DNA from: a virus
Length of the DNA stretch: 42,189 nucleotides
Direction: 5' to 3' (one strand)
IMG/VR virus record: IMGVR_UViG_3300025674_000095
Coordinates: 1 to 42,189 of that record
The notes under the pieces were generated by a model, which was given only the letters and a program-made list of their open reading frames with translations, was not told the DNA's origin and did not search any database. Below, piece by piece: positions 8,630-16,052 of the stretch. The first letter of the stretch is position 1; every line of letters starts with the position of its first letter. Position numbers and translations under genes: made by a program.

Positions 8630-9507
8630 AAGTAGCATTGATTGGTTTTGGATATTGGGGAAAAATAATTTATAAAAATTTAAAACAAGTTTCGGAAATT
8701 ACTCAAATAAAAATATGTGATCCATTACTTGCTGGACAGAATATTGATGGTGTAGATGAGGTTATTGACAGTAAGTATTATGATTATGATGTCGATTGTG
8801 CCTTTGTAGTTGTCCCTGCAAAATATCATAGAAAAGTTGTAGAATTCTTTCTAAAGAAACAAGTTCATGTATTTTGTGAAAAACCACTTTGCTTAAACAA
8901 TCAAGATGTAAAATACCTCTACAATTTGTCAGAACAAAATAATGCTAGATTGTTTGTTGATTGGATTTTTACATTCAATGAGGATGTAAAATTAATTAAA
9001 GAGTTGTATTTGAAAGATTATTTTGGTGAGATTAAATCCATTGAAATGAATCGTCTCAATTTTGGTCCAGTTAGGAATGATGTAGATGCACGATGGGATT
9101 TATCTTCTCACGACGTAAGTATTATTCAATATATTTTTGATAATGTTTCTCCAGAAAATATAACTTGGGTGAATTACAGGAGAGACAAGAGTGGACTTCA
9201 AGATGATACATCTGTAGGTATCTTGAATTATGATACATTTGATTGTATAATTAACTCTAGTTGGCAATATGGAAAGAAGTTTAGGAAGTGTTTATTTGAA
9301 TTTGAAAAAGGATTTTTGTTCTGGGATGATTCAGAACAATTACTAAAATTTGATGGAGAAATTATAAGTAAACAAGATAAAAATTCTCCTCTAAAAAATT
9401 CAATTTATGAATTTCTAAACTATTGCAAAACTTCTGAGATGTCATATGATCAGAAGAAACTAACCGAAATCGTTACTAAAATTTGTTCTCATGGAAGTAA
9501 AATTTAA
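8626..9507 (+). CDS. Gfo/Idh/MocA-family sugar dehydrogenase
   Basis: 293 residues. The N-terminal Rossmann fold starts with [12 protein letters not shown] (glycines at 7, 9 and 12), and the family signature EKPL follows at 85-88 (HVFCEKPL). The C-terminal half is the alpha/beta dimerisation and substrate domain. Members next to a DegT aminotransferase and a hexapeptide acetyltransferase (WlbA/WbpB type) oxidise a UDP-sugar at C3 with NAD. That role is inferred here from gene order. The start overlaps the acetyltransferase stop by four bases, and the 3' end overlaps the aminotransferase by 17 bases. Confidence 0.8.
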   Translation: MKVALIGFGYWGKIIYKNLKQVSEITQIKICDPLLAGQNIDGVDEVIDSKYYDYDVDCAFVVVPAKYHRKVVEFFLKKQVHVFCEKPLCLNNQDVKYLYNLSEQNNARLFVDWIFTFNEDVKLIKELYLKDYFGEIKSIEMNRLNFGPVRNDVDARWDLSSHDVSIIQYIFDNVSPENITWVNYRRDKSGLQDDTSVGILNYDTFDCIINSSWQYGKKFRKCLFEFEKGFLFWDDSEQLLKFDGEIISKQDKNSPLKNSIYEFLNYCKTSEMSYDQKKLTEIVTKICSHGSKI

Positions 9508-10627
9508 TGATCTTGTAAAACAATGGGATCAAATTAAAGATAGTGTAAATCCAAGTATTCAAGAATTTTTTAATTCTTCTGCATATATTTGTGGACCATA
9601 TCTTAAAAACTTTGAAGAAGCATTTTCAGTGTGGACTGGAAGAAAGTATTCTATTGGGGTATCCAATGGTACTGATGGTTTAAAAATGGCAATACAAGCA
9701 TTGAATTTGTATGAAGGAACAACTGATGTTGTAATGCCAGCAAACACGTTCATTGCAGATCCTCTTGCAGTTTACTATCAAGTCAAAGGGGAATTTAATA
9801 TTTCACTGATTGATCATGATAATTATTTTCAAATGGATCTCGATCTACTCATAGAACATTTGGATAATAATCGTGATAAGTATGATCATTGTATTATACT
9901 ACCAGTTCATTTGTATGGACATCCTACAGATATGCTAAAAGTATCTGAGATTGCAAAGAAATATAATTGTAAGATCATTGAAGATGCATCTCAAGCACAC
10001 GGTGCAATAACAAACGGTCAAATGATTGGTATGTATGCTGATATGACAGTATACTCATTGTATCCTGGAAAAAACTTAGGTGCTATTGGTGATGCGGGTG
10101 TTATTACAACCGATAGTGATGATTATAAAGACAGATTATGTTCCCTGAGAAATTATGGATCATCTAAAAAGTATTATTATGATGACATTGGATGGAACCA
10201 TAGAATGGATCCACTTCAGGCAATTATTTTAGGCAAAAAATTGGTACATCTGGATTTATGGAATCAATCTAAACAAGAGATTGTAAAAAAATATAATGAA
10301 CTTTTGTGTGATGATTTTATTGCAAACTTTGTTCAGACACCAGAAGAAGATGATCATGTAGGTTTGCATGTTTATCATATCTACTGCTTACTAGTTGATC
10401 GTAGAGAAGAACTTCAACAATTCCTAGATGAAAAAGGTATTCAGACTGGAATACATTATCCAGTTCCTATTCAGAAAACTAAACCATTTGAATACTTAAA
10501 TATATACAATAATCCAAAAACAATCGAGAATTCAGATAAAATTTTTAGTTTACCAATGCATCCTTGGTTAACTGATAATGAAATTGAATATACTTGTGAT
10601 TGTATCAAACAATTTTATACTATATGA
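9491..10627 (+). CDS. DegT/DnrJ/EryC1/StrS-family PLP-dependent sugar aminotransferase
   Basis: 378 residues, full length for the family. SNGTDGLKMAIQAL is the phosphate-binding region, D165 in IIEDASQAHGA pairs with the pyridine nitrogen, and K194 in YPGKNLGAIGD is the Schiff-base lysine. The C-terminal QTGIHYPVPI is also standard. It would transfer an amino group from glutamate to a keto sugar nucleotide, probably the 3-keto product of the upstream dehydrogenase, giving the substrate of the acetyltransferase. It is coupled to both neighbours, overlapping by 17 bases upstream and by ATGA downstream. Confidence 0.88.
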   Translation: MEVKFNDLVKQWDQIKDSVNPSIQEFFNSSAYICGPYLKNFEEAFSVWTGRKYSIGVSNGTDGLKMAIQALNLYEGTTDVVMPANTFIADPLAVYYQVKGEFNISLIDHDNYFQMDLDLLIEHLDNNRDKYDHCIILPVHLYGHPTDMLKVSEIAKKYNCKIIEDASQAHGAITNGQMIGMYADMTVYSLYPGKNLGAIGDAGVITTDSDDYKDRLCSLRNYGSSKKYYYDDIGWNHRMDPLQAIILGKKLVHLDLWNQSKQEIVKKYNELLCDDFIANFVQTPEEDDHVGLHVYHIYCLLVDRREELQQFLDEKGIQTGIHYPVPIQKTKPFEYLNIYNNPKTIENSDKIFSLPMHPWLTDNEIEYTCDCIKQFYTI

Positions 10628-11433
10628 AAGTTTCAATAATTTGTGCATGTAAAAATAGAGTTGAACCATTATATGCATCTATACAATCATGGTTACTCAA
10701 AAAAGAAGTACATGAAGTTATAGTTGTAGATTGGTCGTCAGATCAATCTATTCATGATATAATTAAATTTGATTCCAGAGTCAAAGTAATCAGAGTTGAT
10801 GATGAGGCATACTTTAATATGCCCCAACCACTGAATCTGGCGGCAAGTATTGCTACTGGAGATGCCATCATGACAATGGCAACAGATTATTTTTTCAACC
10901 CATATTCAGAATATAATTTTTTTGATATTTTTACAATTGATGATAAGTCATTTGTCTGTGGTATGGCAGATTATAACTCTGATCCTAGAACTAAAGAACC
11001 AATTTTTTATTATTTGAGAGGAATTCTTTATGTAACTAGAGAAAATTTTCTAAAGGTTGGTGGTTATCGTGGAGGAGAATCTAAGTATTATGGCAATGAA
11101 GATGATGAACTGATTGATAGATTGGAATCTTTAGGTCTTCAAAAGAAGTTATTAACTCAAGCATACACAGTTTTTCATATTCCACATACAGACAAAAAAA
11201 GGATTGAAAATTTTGAAGCTTATCATACCGATAAAGATATGAATGATCAAGTATATAATGAGTTATCAAAAAGTTATAGTGGAGAACAACTTCAATGGCA
11301 ATCTGAGTATGTAATAGCACAAAGACACATACAAAGAAGTCTTGAAGATTATAAAAAAAATACAGATTGTAAAGAAATCAAATGGGAAATAGATCAGTAT
11401 ACTGACCAACTATATAAAGCAAAAAAAATTTGA
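10624..11433 (+). CDS. Family 2 glycosyltransferase
   Basis: 269 residues from ATG 10624, which overlaps the aminotransferase stop (ATGA). VSIICACKNRVEPLYASIQSWL opens a GT-A fold, VIVVDWSSDQ is the nucleotide-binding strand, and ATDYFFNP stands where the DxD-like motif is expected. GGYRGGESKYYGNEDDELIDRL resembles the C-terminal galactosyltransferase (GT7-like) acceptor loop. It is probably a cytosolic enzyme moving one sugar, perhaps the amino sugar made by the upstream genes, to an unknown acceptor. The C-terminal 60 residues are charged and helical. Confidence 0.8.
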   Translation: MKVSIICACKNRVEPLYASIQSWLLKKEVHEVIVVDWSSDQSIHDIIKFDSRVKVIRVDDEAYFNMPQPLNLAASIATGDAIMTMATDYFFNPYSEYNFFDIFTIDDKSFVCGMADYNSDPRTKEPIFYYLRGILYVTRENFLKVGGYRGGESKYYGNEDDELIDRLESLGLQKKLLTQAYTVFHIPHTDKKRIENFEAYHTDKDMNDQVYNELSKSYSGEQLQWQSEYVIAQRHIQRSLEDYKKNTDCKEIKWEIDQYTDQLYKAKKI

Positions 11434-11441
11434 GGTGAATT

Positions 11442-13547
11442 ATGAAATCTTCAGTTATTGATAAAATGGAACTTGCAACACTATTAGAAAAAGATCCTGT
11501 ATTCAAGGAAAAATTATCATCTTGGATTATGGATTATATTTCTAATACTAAGGAAGTTGAAAATAGATTGAAATTACCTTTTATTAGATATTGTTCTCTA
11601 GAAGAAAGTTCTGATAGGAGAACCAAACTTGAAAATTCTTTTAAGCAATATGGAATTAAATTTAAATCATATATCTCAAAAAGATTCCATGAGTGTAACG
11701 ATATTGTAATTGGTGAATATGTTCATACTTTAAATGATGGTACAAAAGGATGTGCTGTTTCTCATTTGCAGATGATTAAAGATTGGTATGAAAGTACCGA
11801 TGAAGACTATGGATTTTTTGCTGAAGATGATTTAAGTTTAGAGACACTTCAATATTGGGATTTTGATTGGGAACAGTTTATTGAAAAAACACCATCAGAT
11901 GCTGATTGTATTCAATTGCTTACTATCAGAGATGAGTTTTCAACTTTTGATATTCGTAAAAGGGAATGGAATGATTGGGGAATAACCGCATATATTATTA
12001 CAAGAGAATATGCTAAAAGAATTATTGATACTTATATCAGTGGTGATGAATATCGTTTAGAAATTCCCAATTCCAATGTTCAACCATTAGTAGAAAATTT
12101 AATTTTCTGTCTTGGTGATACTTATACTATTCCACTATTTGTTGAAGATACTAGTTTTATTTCCACCTTTGAAAATCGTGATGATGATGTAAATGATGGT
12201 GGTAAAAATAATCATAAACTTGCATCAGAATTAGTTCTGAAGTGGTGGAAAAATAAAGAAAAAGAAAAAAGGAATATAGAAAAAACAGAACTTGAAAAAT
12301 TAATTACAGATTATTCTCTCGATACAGAAAATCCAGAACACAACTTTAATCTTGGTGTATATTATTTTGATAAAGGGCATACTGCACCAGCACTATCATA
12401 CTTTTTAAGATGTGCCGAAAGAGCAAATAAATCAAATCCAGATTTAGCATATGAAGCACTAATTAAAGGATCTTACTGTTACTTTAAACAAGGAACAAGA
12501 GATGGTAGTGGTCGTGGAATGTTGTGGCAAGCACAAATGTTCTTACCACATCGCCCAGAAGCTTATTTTCTTCTTGCAAGATATGCGGAAAAAATGCAGT
12601 GGTGGCAAGATTGTTATTCCACATGTCATCTAGCACTAATGGTTTGCAATTTTGATTTAGAACCACTTAGAACTGATGTAGAATATCCTGGAAAATGGGG
12701 AATACTTTATGAAAAATCTTTAGCTGCATGGTGGTGGGGAAAGGAATCTGAGACTAGATCACTAGTAAGAGACATTAAAGAAAACCATTATCAAGATATT
12801 AAATCGAAAGAACACTTTAAAGTAATACAAGATACTTTAATCAAGTTAGCTACTGGTTATATTTCTGAGGAAGAACTTAAATATGACAAGAATAGAAATC
12901 AAAAGTTAAAATTTGAATTTGATGGATGGGAAAGAGTAGATAAAAATTATTCTCAAGCATTCCAAGATTTATTTGTTCTTTCTGCTTTAGATGGAAAAAG
13001 AAATGGATTGTATTTAGAAATCGGAGCACAAGATCCATTCTATCAAAATAATACGGCATTATTGGAAACTAAGTTTGGGTGGGATGGAATCTCTATAGAA
13101 ATTAACAAAGATTTGTGTAGAAAATTTTCCGAAGAACGGAACAATAAAATTTTGTGCAAAGATGCATTAAAGATTGATTATAAAGAACTTCTTTATAATT
13201 TTAATAAAGGTACTGTGTTTGATTATCTTCAACTAGACTGTGAACCATCTGAGACCACATATAAAATTTTACTAGAAATTCCTTTTGATGAATATAAGTT
13301 TGCTTTAATTACATACGAACATGATCATTATGTAGACCTAACAAACACATATAAAATTAAATCTAGGGAATATCTTCAAAGCAAAGGGTATAAATTAATG
13401 GTTCCAGATTTATCCTTGAATGAGAATAGTTCTTTCGAAGACTGGTGGTATCATCCAGATTTAATTGATCCTTCTATAGTTGAAAAGATGCAAAGAGATG
13501 ATACAATAACAGATGTTCGTTCATATATGATTGAGGTTAACCAATGA
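11442..13547 (+). CDS. Three-part fusion: GT25-like glycosyltransferase, TPR-like region, FkbM-like methyltransferase
   Basis: 701 residues. Residues about 45-200 look like a GT25 domain: IRYCSLEESSDRR-KLE, GCAVSHLQMIKDW and FFAEDD (E128-D130), as in LPS galactosyltransferases and collagen GT25 enzymes. Residues about 290-470 are helical repeats of TPR type (HNFNLGVYYFDKGHTAPALSYF). Residues about 500-695 fit an FkbM-type SAM methyltransferase: YSQAFQDLFVL, then GLYLEIGAQDP (about 522-532) and YLQLDCEPSE. A single chain could therefore add and methylate a sugar. There is a good GAGG ribosome site, and the stop overlaps the glutaredoxin start. Confidence 0.75.
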   Translation: MKSSVIDKMELATLLEKDPVFKEKLSSWIMDYISNTKEVENRLKLPFIRYCSLEESSDRRTKLENSFKQYGIKFKSYISKRFHECNDIVIGEYVHTLNDGTKGCAVSHLQMIKDWYESTDEDYGFFAEDDLSLETLQYWDFDWEQFIEKTPSDADCIQLLTIRDEFSTFDIRKREWNDWGITAYIITREYAKRIIDTYISGDEYRLEIPNSNVQPLVENLIFCLGDTYTIPLFVEDTSFISTFENRDDDVNDGGKNNHKLASELVLKWWKNKEKEKRNIEKTELEKLITDYSLDTENPEHNFNLGVYYFDKGHTAPALSYFLRCAERANKSNPDLAYEALIKGSYCYFKQGTRDGSGRGMLWQAQMFLPHRPEAYFLLARYAEKMQWWQDCYSTCHLALMVCNFDLEPLRTDVEYPGKWGILYEKSLAAWWWGKESETRSLVRDIKENHYQDIKSKEHFKVIQDTLIKLATGYISEEELKYDKNRNQKLKFEFDGWERVDKNYSQAFQDLFVLSALDGKRNGLYLEIGAQDPFYQNNTALLETKFGWDGISIEINKDLCRKFSEERNNKILCKDALKIDYKELLYNFNKGTVFDYLQLDCEPSETTYKILLEIPFDEYKFALITYEHDHYVDLTNTYKIKSREYLQSKGYKLMVPDLSLNENSSFEDWWYHPDLIDPSIVEKMQRDDTITDVRSYMIEVNQ

Positions 13548-13780
13548 TTTATACAGTCTATTCAAAAAATGGATGTCCATTTTGCACAAAAGTAAAAAAT
13601 GTGCTAGAATTATCAGATCAAAAACATGTGGTGTATATGCTCGATAGAGACTTCACCAAACAAGAATTTTACGAAAAGTTTGGTGAAGGATCTACATTCC
13701 CACAGGTTATTTGTGATGATAGTATTATAGGAGGATCAGTTGACACAATCAAATTCCTCAGGGAACGAAAAATCATCTAA
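13544..13780 (+). CDS. grx: Glutaredoxin
   Basis: 78 residues, a normal glutaredoxin length. The redox motif is C11-P-F-C14 in SKNGCPFCTKV, the cis-proline loop is STFPQV, and GGSVDTIKFL is the glutathione-binding end. It would reduce disulfides with glutathione, probably supporting ribonucleotide reductase during phage DNA synthesis. It overlaps the fusion gene by ATGA and ends the accessory run that began near 5.9 kb. A late-type promoter motif follows eight bases after the stop. Confidence 0.9.
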   Translation: MIYTVYSKNGCPFCTKVKNVLELSDQKHVVYMLDRDFTKQEFYEKFGEGSTFPQVICDDSIIGGSVDTIKFLRERKII

Positions 13781-13787
13781 TAACCCC

Positions 13788-13794
13788 CTAAATA
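13788..13794 (+). promoter_or_regulatory. T4-type late promoter motif CTAAATA
   Basis: CTAAATA followed by AACATAAGG, directly after the glutaredoxin stop and before the run of small genes from 13833 to 15141. The next plausible ATG is 38 bases away, longer than the 21-22 bases seen at other copies. Confidence 0.5.
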
Positions 13795-13832
13795 AACATA
13801 AGGATCACGGTGTTAATCGTGGCATTGAACTT

Positions 13833-13994
13833 ATGCTTAATGGAGGTAAAAGAAAGCAACTTCATCCATTCCACGTCATCTTTGAGAAGATGGTTTGCTT
13901 TCTGAATCGGGAAGTTACCATCTATTTTGAGTTTTCCTTTAAGTCAAGGAAGAGAAAAGTAGTTTCCCGAGGCAAAAGAAATGTTAGCAGTTAG
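13833..13994 (+). CDS. Small basic hypothetical protein
   Basis: 53 residues, read from the only in-frame ATG, which has no good ribosome site. Coding potential continues upstream in the same frame (KHKDHGVNRGIE), so a non-standard start nearer the CTAAATA motif is possible. The protein is rich in lysine, arginine and aromatic residues (HPFHVIFEKMVCFLNREV). I do not recognise a domain. An overlapping 31-codon frame from GTG 13810 has a better ribosome site (AAGG) but a less protein-like sequence. The gene overlaps the next one by 14 bases. Confidence 0.4.
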   Translation: MLNGGKRKQLHPFHVIFEKMVCFLNREVTIYFEFSFKSRKRKVVSRGKRNVSS

Positions 13995-14208
13995 TTTAGT
14001 ATTCGGTTCCTTTCTAACCGTATTGTTTCTTGTAGTGGGACTAATTGGAGGTTGGGTTGCAAGAGAGTATATGATGAACTATCGGGAAATTCCAAGACCT
14101 CACCCCGAAATGTTTGATAATCAGGGTAACCTGATACCAGATGAGGTTATTGCATTTAATTTTGAAAACTATCATGACTACGAAATCGACGACGAAGACG
14201 ACGAATAA
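13981..14208 (+). CDS. Small membrane protein, single N-terminal helix
   Basis: 75 residues. Residues 3-26 form one hydrophobic membrane helix (VSLVFGSFLTVLFLVVGLIGG), followed by a soluble acidic tail with HPEMFDNQGNLIPDE and a run of Asp/Glu at the end. Proteins of this shape are frequent in cyanomyoviruses, and I know of no function. The topology is probably N-out with the tail in the cytosol, or the reverse; the sequence does not decide this. It overlaps the next gene by 35 bases. Confidence 0.7.
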   Translation: MLAVSLVFGSFLTVLFLVVGLIGGWVAREYMMNYREIPRPHPEMFDNQGNLIPDEVIAFNFENYHDYEIDDEDDE

Positions 14209-14776
14209 GACATCAGCAACAAGAACTGAAAAAAGTTCTAAGAATATTGAACTTCCATCAAATCCATTTGTATTTGAGATTTTAGAATTAACTTCTAAGC
14301 AGAGAAGTAATGCTAAAAAGGTGGAGGTACTTCAAAAGTATCGCCATCCTTGTCTTGTTGCAATTTTCCTATGGAACTATGATGAAGCATTAATTTCTGC
14401 ACTTCCTGCAGGTGATGTTCCATATGCAAGTAATGGTGAGCAAAATTCTTTTAGTGGAACGCTAAGTGAAAAAATTGGTGATGCTGTAACCAAAATGGAA
14501 GAACTTAATAGTAAATCATTAGGTTCTCAGGACCAAGGCAGATCTTCTATCCGCAAAGAATATAATAAATTTTATAATTTTGTTAAAGGTGGAAATGATG
14601 GATTAAGTTCTCTTCGCAGGGAAACAATGTTTATTAATCTTTTACAGGGTTTGCACCCGTTGGAAGCTGAAATTGTGTGCTTAGTTAAGGATAAAAAATT
14701 GGAAGAGAAATATAAAATTTCAAGAAAAAATATTTCTGACGCATATCCGGATCTTGTATGGCGAGATGGTAAGTAA
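14174..14776 (+). CDS. Conserved T4-like phage protein of unknown function
   Basis: About 200 residues from ATG 14174; the longer frame from 14141 has no ribosome site. A threonine/lysine-rich tail of some 25 residues precedes a compact helical domain. That domain holds LTSKQRSNAKKVEVLQKY, then SLGSQDQGRSSIRKEY, LRRETMFINLLQGLHPLEAEIVCLVKDKKL and a YPDLVW end. Similar helical proteins occur in many T4-like phages, possibly under the label DUF6433, but I am not certain of that name. Function is unknown. Confidence 0.65.
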   Translation: MTTKSTTKTTNKTSATRTEKSSKNIELPSNPFVFEILELTSKQRSNAKKVEVLQKYRHPCLVAIFLWNYDEALISALPAGDVPYASNGEQNSFSGTLSEKIGDAVTKMEELNSKSLGSQDQGRSSIRKEYNKFYNFVKGGNDGLSSLRRETMFINLLQGLHPLEAEIVCLVKDKKLEEKYKISRKNISDAYPDLVWRDGK

Positions 14777-14778
14777 AC

Positions 14779-15141
14779 ATGAAAAATTATGTTGAAACTA
14801 TTGAGGAAAAAAAAGATGTTGAAGAGGTTGTGTACATGGATTCATGGACATCAATAGAAAAGGAAACTTCAAAATCCAAATATGGGTGTGAAATACTCAT
14901 AGAAAATGGATCTTGGAACCAGGTGTGTACTAAAGATGCTCCAAATGATGCAAGAATAGTTACCTATGAAGTTGACGGAGAGATTAGATATGATCTAACA
15001 CGATCTTCTAAGCAGGTAAATATTTTTGATATGTATTGGGATAAGTTTCGTGAAGGTTTAAAAAAAATTGAGTATGGATATGGTAGAATCAGTCCTAAAC
15101 TCTGGGGATACAAAGCACCAGATTCCAAAAAGAGAAAGTGA
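14779..15141 (+). CDS. Hypothetical protein
   Basis: 120 residues, starting two bases after the previous stop. It contains VVYMDSWTSIEKE, then a beta-rich middle (NGSWNQVCTKD, VTYEVDGEIRYDLTRSS) and a basic end (WGYKAPDSKKRK). I see no membrane helix and do not recognise a family. It is the last gene of the run behind the late motif at 13788 and is followed directly by a rho-independent terminator, so the run probably ends here. Confidence 0.6.
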   Translation: MKNYVETIEEKKDVEEVVYMDSWTSIEKETSKSKYGCEILIENGSWNQVCTKDAPNDARIVTYEVDGEIRYDLTRSSKQVNIFDMYWDKFREGLKKIEYGYGRISPKLWGYKAPDSKKRK

Positions 15142-15154
15142 TTTCCCATATCGT

Positions 15155-15195
15155 CGGGAAAAAACCCGGCAAATTTTTTGCTCTGTGGGGTTTTT
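15155..15195 (+). terminator. Rho-independent terminator with alternative hairpins
   Basis: AAAAACCC (15160-15167) pairs with GGGTTTTT (15188-15195) around an inner GCAAA-TTT-TTTGC hairpin (15169-15181). The stem ends in a run of five T. A competing small hairpin, CGGG (15155-15158) with CCCG (15165-15168), shares the same CCC. It lies 17 bases after the stop of the 14779 gene and separates that run from the early promoter at 15218. Confidence 0.6.
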
Positions 15196-15213
15196 GTAAC
15201 ATAAGTTACAAAA
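15192..15213. promoter_or_regulatory. Perfect palindrome with an NtcA-type GTA-N8-TAC core
   Basis: TTTTGTAAC, ATAA, GTTACAAAA: a perfect 9-bp inverted repeat around four bases. Within it, GTA (15196-15198), eight bases and TAC (15207-15209) fit the consensus of the cyanobacterial nitrogen regulator NtcA. The centre lies about 38 bases before the -10 box and about 15 before the -35 box, which is not the classical activator spacing. It may be an activator site, a repressor operator or an RNA hairpin. Confidence 0.4.
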
Positions 15214-15217
15214 CTAC

Positions 15218-15246
15218 TTGACTATATACTTTATCGGGGGTATACT
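15218..15246 (+). promoter_or_regulatory. Sigma-70-type early promoter
   Basis: TTGACT (15218-15223), exactly 17 bases, TATACT (15241-15246): five of six matches in each box. Transcription would start near 15253, ten or so bases before the ATG at 15264. It should read through the chain of tiny genes to the terminator at 16025. Confidence 0.7.
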
Positions 15247-15263
15247 ACCCTTACGTTCATCCT

Positions 15264-15443
15264 ATGTTATCACTTGCTTTAATCTTCTTTAGTCATGTCC
15301 CTCCTGAGATGCATCTTAGGTGTGAAGACTATGAATGGTTGAAGGAAGGATTGGAAGAGACAACTCTTTTCACTCCCTTTGAAAAATCTGATCTTCTCAT
15401 CCACTGGATGGAACATACAGACCCTCAATGCTTTGATAACTAG
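15264..15443 (+). CDS. Small hypothetical protein behind an early promoter
   Basis: 59 residues. It starts MLSLALIFFSHVPPEMHLRCEDYEW, continues LKEGLEETTLFTPFEKSDLL and ends HWMEHTDPQCFDN. The first ten residues are hydrophobic but too short for a clear membrane helix or signal peptide. The rest is acidic and helical. I do not recognise a family. The position right after a strong host-type promoter makes an early takeover role plausible, which is inference. A GC-rich structured stretch follows the stop. Confidence 0.6.
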   Translation: MLSLALIFFSHVPPEMHLRCEDYEWLKEGLEETTLFTPFEKSDLLIHWMEHTDPQCFDN

Positions 15444-15535
15444 GACGCAAGTAGGACGACGCGGAACGGATCGTTCATTCGCTATTCGCAAATAGCGAAC
15501 GCAAACGCCGCCCGAAGGAACGGGATTTAACCATC
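15444..15535 (+). ncRNA. GC-rich structured RNA or structured leader
   Basis: Three hairpins in a row: GAACG-GAT-CGTTC (15464-15476); TTCGCTATT-CGCA-AATAGCGAA (15478-15499), a perfect 9-bp stem; and CCCG-AAGGAA-CGGG (15511-15524). The stretch is clearly richer in G+C than its surroundings and holds no convincing gene. It ends about 30 bases before the start of the 15557 gene. It could be a leader control element, an RNase processing site or a small RNA. No T-run follows, so it is not a terminator. Confidence 0.45.
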
Positions 15536-15556
15536 TCATTTCTTTGGAGTAAAACC

Positions 15557-15688
15557 ATGTCTAAAGTCGTTTATCGTGGTCAATCTTACGACACTGTAGA
15601 GCGTCGTGAGCAAAGACAAGCACAACAGCAACCTCAACAGCACAACGAAGCCTATCGTGGCATTAAGTTTGTCAAGGAGGACAAGTGA
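15557..15688 (+). CDS. DUF4278-like small protein
   Basis: 43 residues. KVVYRGQSYD at the start and EAYRGIKFVKE near the end are the paired Y-R-G motifs of DUF4278, a short family known mainly from cyanobacteria and cyanophages. A glutamine-rich linker joins them. The ribosome site TTTGGAGT is well placed. Function is unknown. The stop overlaps the next start (TGATG), beginning a chain of four tiny coupled genes. Confidence 0.7.
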   Translation: MSKVVYRGQSYDTVERREQRQAQQQPQQHNEAYRGIKFVKEDK

Positions 15689-15798
15689 TGCAGAAACTCA
15701 ATTTCCTTCAACTCATTAAAGAGCAGAAGCAAAAAGAAGAGAAGCGTCATAAAGCAGTTCTCTGCATGGCGGGTCACTGCCAGGTAGGTAAAAAGTGA
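15688..15798 (+). CDS. Tiny basic protein (36 residues)
   Basis: Starts MQKLNFLQLIKEQKQKEEKR as a charged helix and ends AVLCMAGHCQVGKK with two cysteines and a histidine. The ribosome site AAGGAGGACAAG lies inside the previous gene, at strong consensus. I do not recognise a family. Translational coupling on both sides (one shared base upstream, GTGA downstream) argues that it is a real gene. Confidence 0.55.
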   Translation: MQKLNFLQLIKEQKQKEEKRHKAVLCMAGHCQVGKK

Positions 15799-15881
15799 TT
15801 AGTTTAATCAGTGGAATCGTTTTAGGTTCGACTGCATTTATGCTTCTGATTTATGCCGAAGTTCTATTGCTGAGCAAGTAA
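15795..15881 (+). CDS. Tiny membrane peptide (28 residues)
   Basis: Read from GTG 15795, which overlaps the previous stop (GTGA). The product is almost entirely one hydrophobic helix, ISLIGG-like at the start and FMLLIYAEVLLLSK at the end, so it should sit in the membrane. The stop overlaps the next ATG (TAATG). Its size is at the limit of recognition; coupling to both neighbours is the main support. Confidence 0.5.
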   Translation: MISLISGIVLGSTAFMLLIYAEVLLLSK

Positions 15882-16036
15882 TGCAAAATTACACATATCA
15901 TCATGATGATATGGATAAAGATAACAGACCACCTGCCTGTTATCAGTTAAAGTACAGAGGTTGCAACTATTGGTCATGCTACCTTGTTCATTTGGACGAG
16001 TGGTTTGATAAACTACTAAAGTTTGAGGGAGATTGA
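15881..16036 (+). CDS. Small hypothetical protein (51 residues)
   Basis: Starts MQNYTYHHDDMDKDNRPPAC and contains YQLKYRGCNYWSCYLV and DEWFDKLLKFEGD. It is rich in aromatic residues, with three cysteines. The function is unknown. The last codons lie inside a terminator stem, and the TGA stop is part of the -35 box of the next promoter, so coding, termination and initiation signals are superimposed. Confidence 0.55.
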   Translation: MQNYTYHHDDMDKDNRPPACYQLKYRGCNYWSCYLVHLDEWFDKLLKFEGD

Positions 16037-16052
16037 CTCTCCCTCTTTTTTT
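16025..16052 (+). terminator. Strong rho-independent terminator
   Basis: GAGGGAGA (16025-16032), loop TTGAC, TCTCCCTC (16038-16045), then seven T (16046-16052). The 8-bp stem is perfect. It overlaps the end of the 15881 gene and ends the early run that starts at 15218. Confidence 0.85.

Noticed and set aside
15279-15539. Minus-strand open frame opposite the early small gene and the structured RNA
   Set aside because: No ribosome site, no promoter in that direction, and the palindromic hairpins explain why the frame stays open on both strands.
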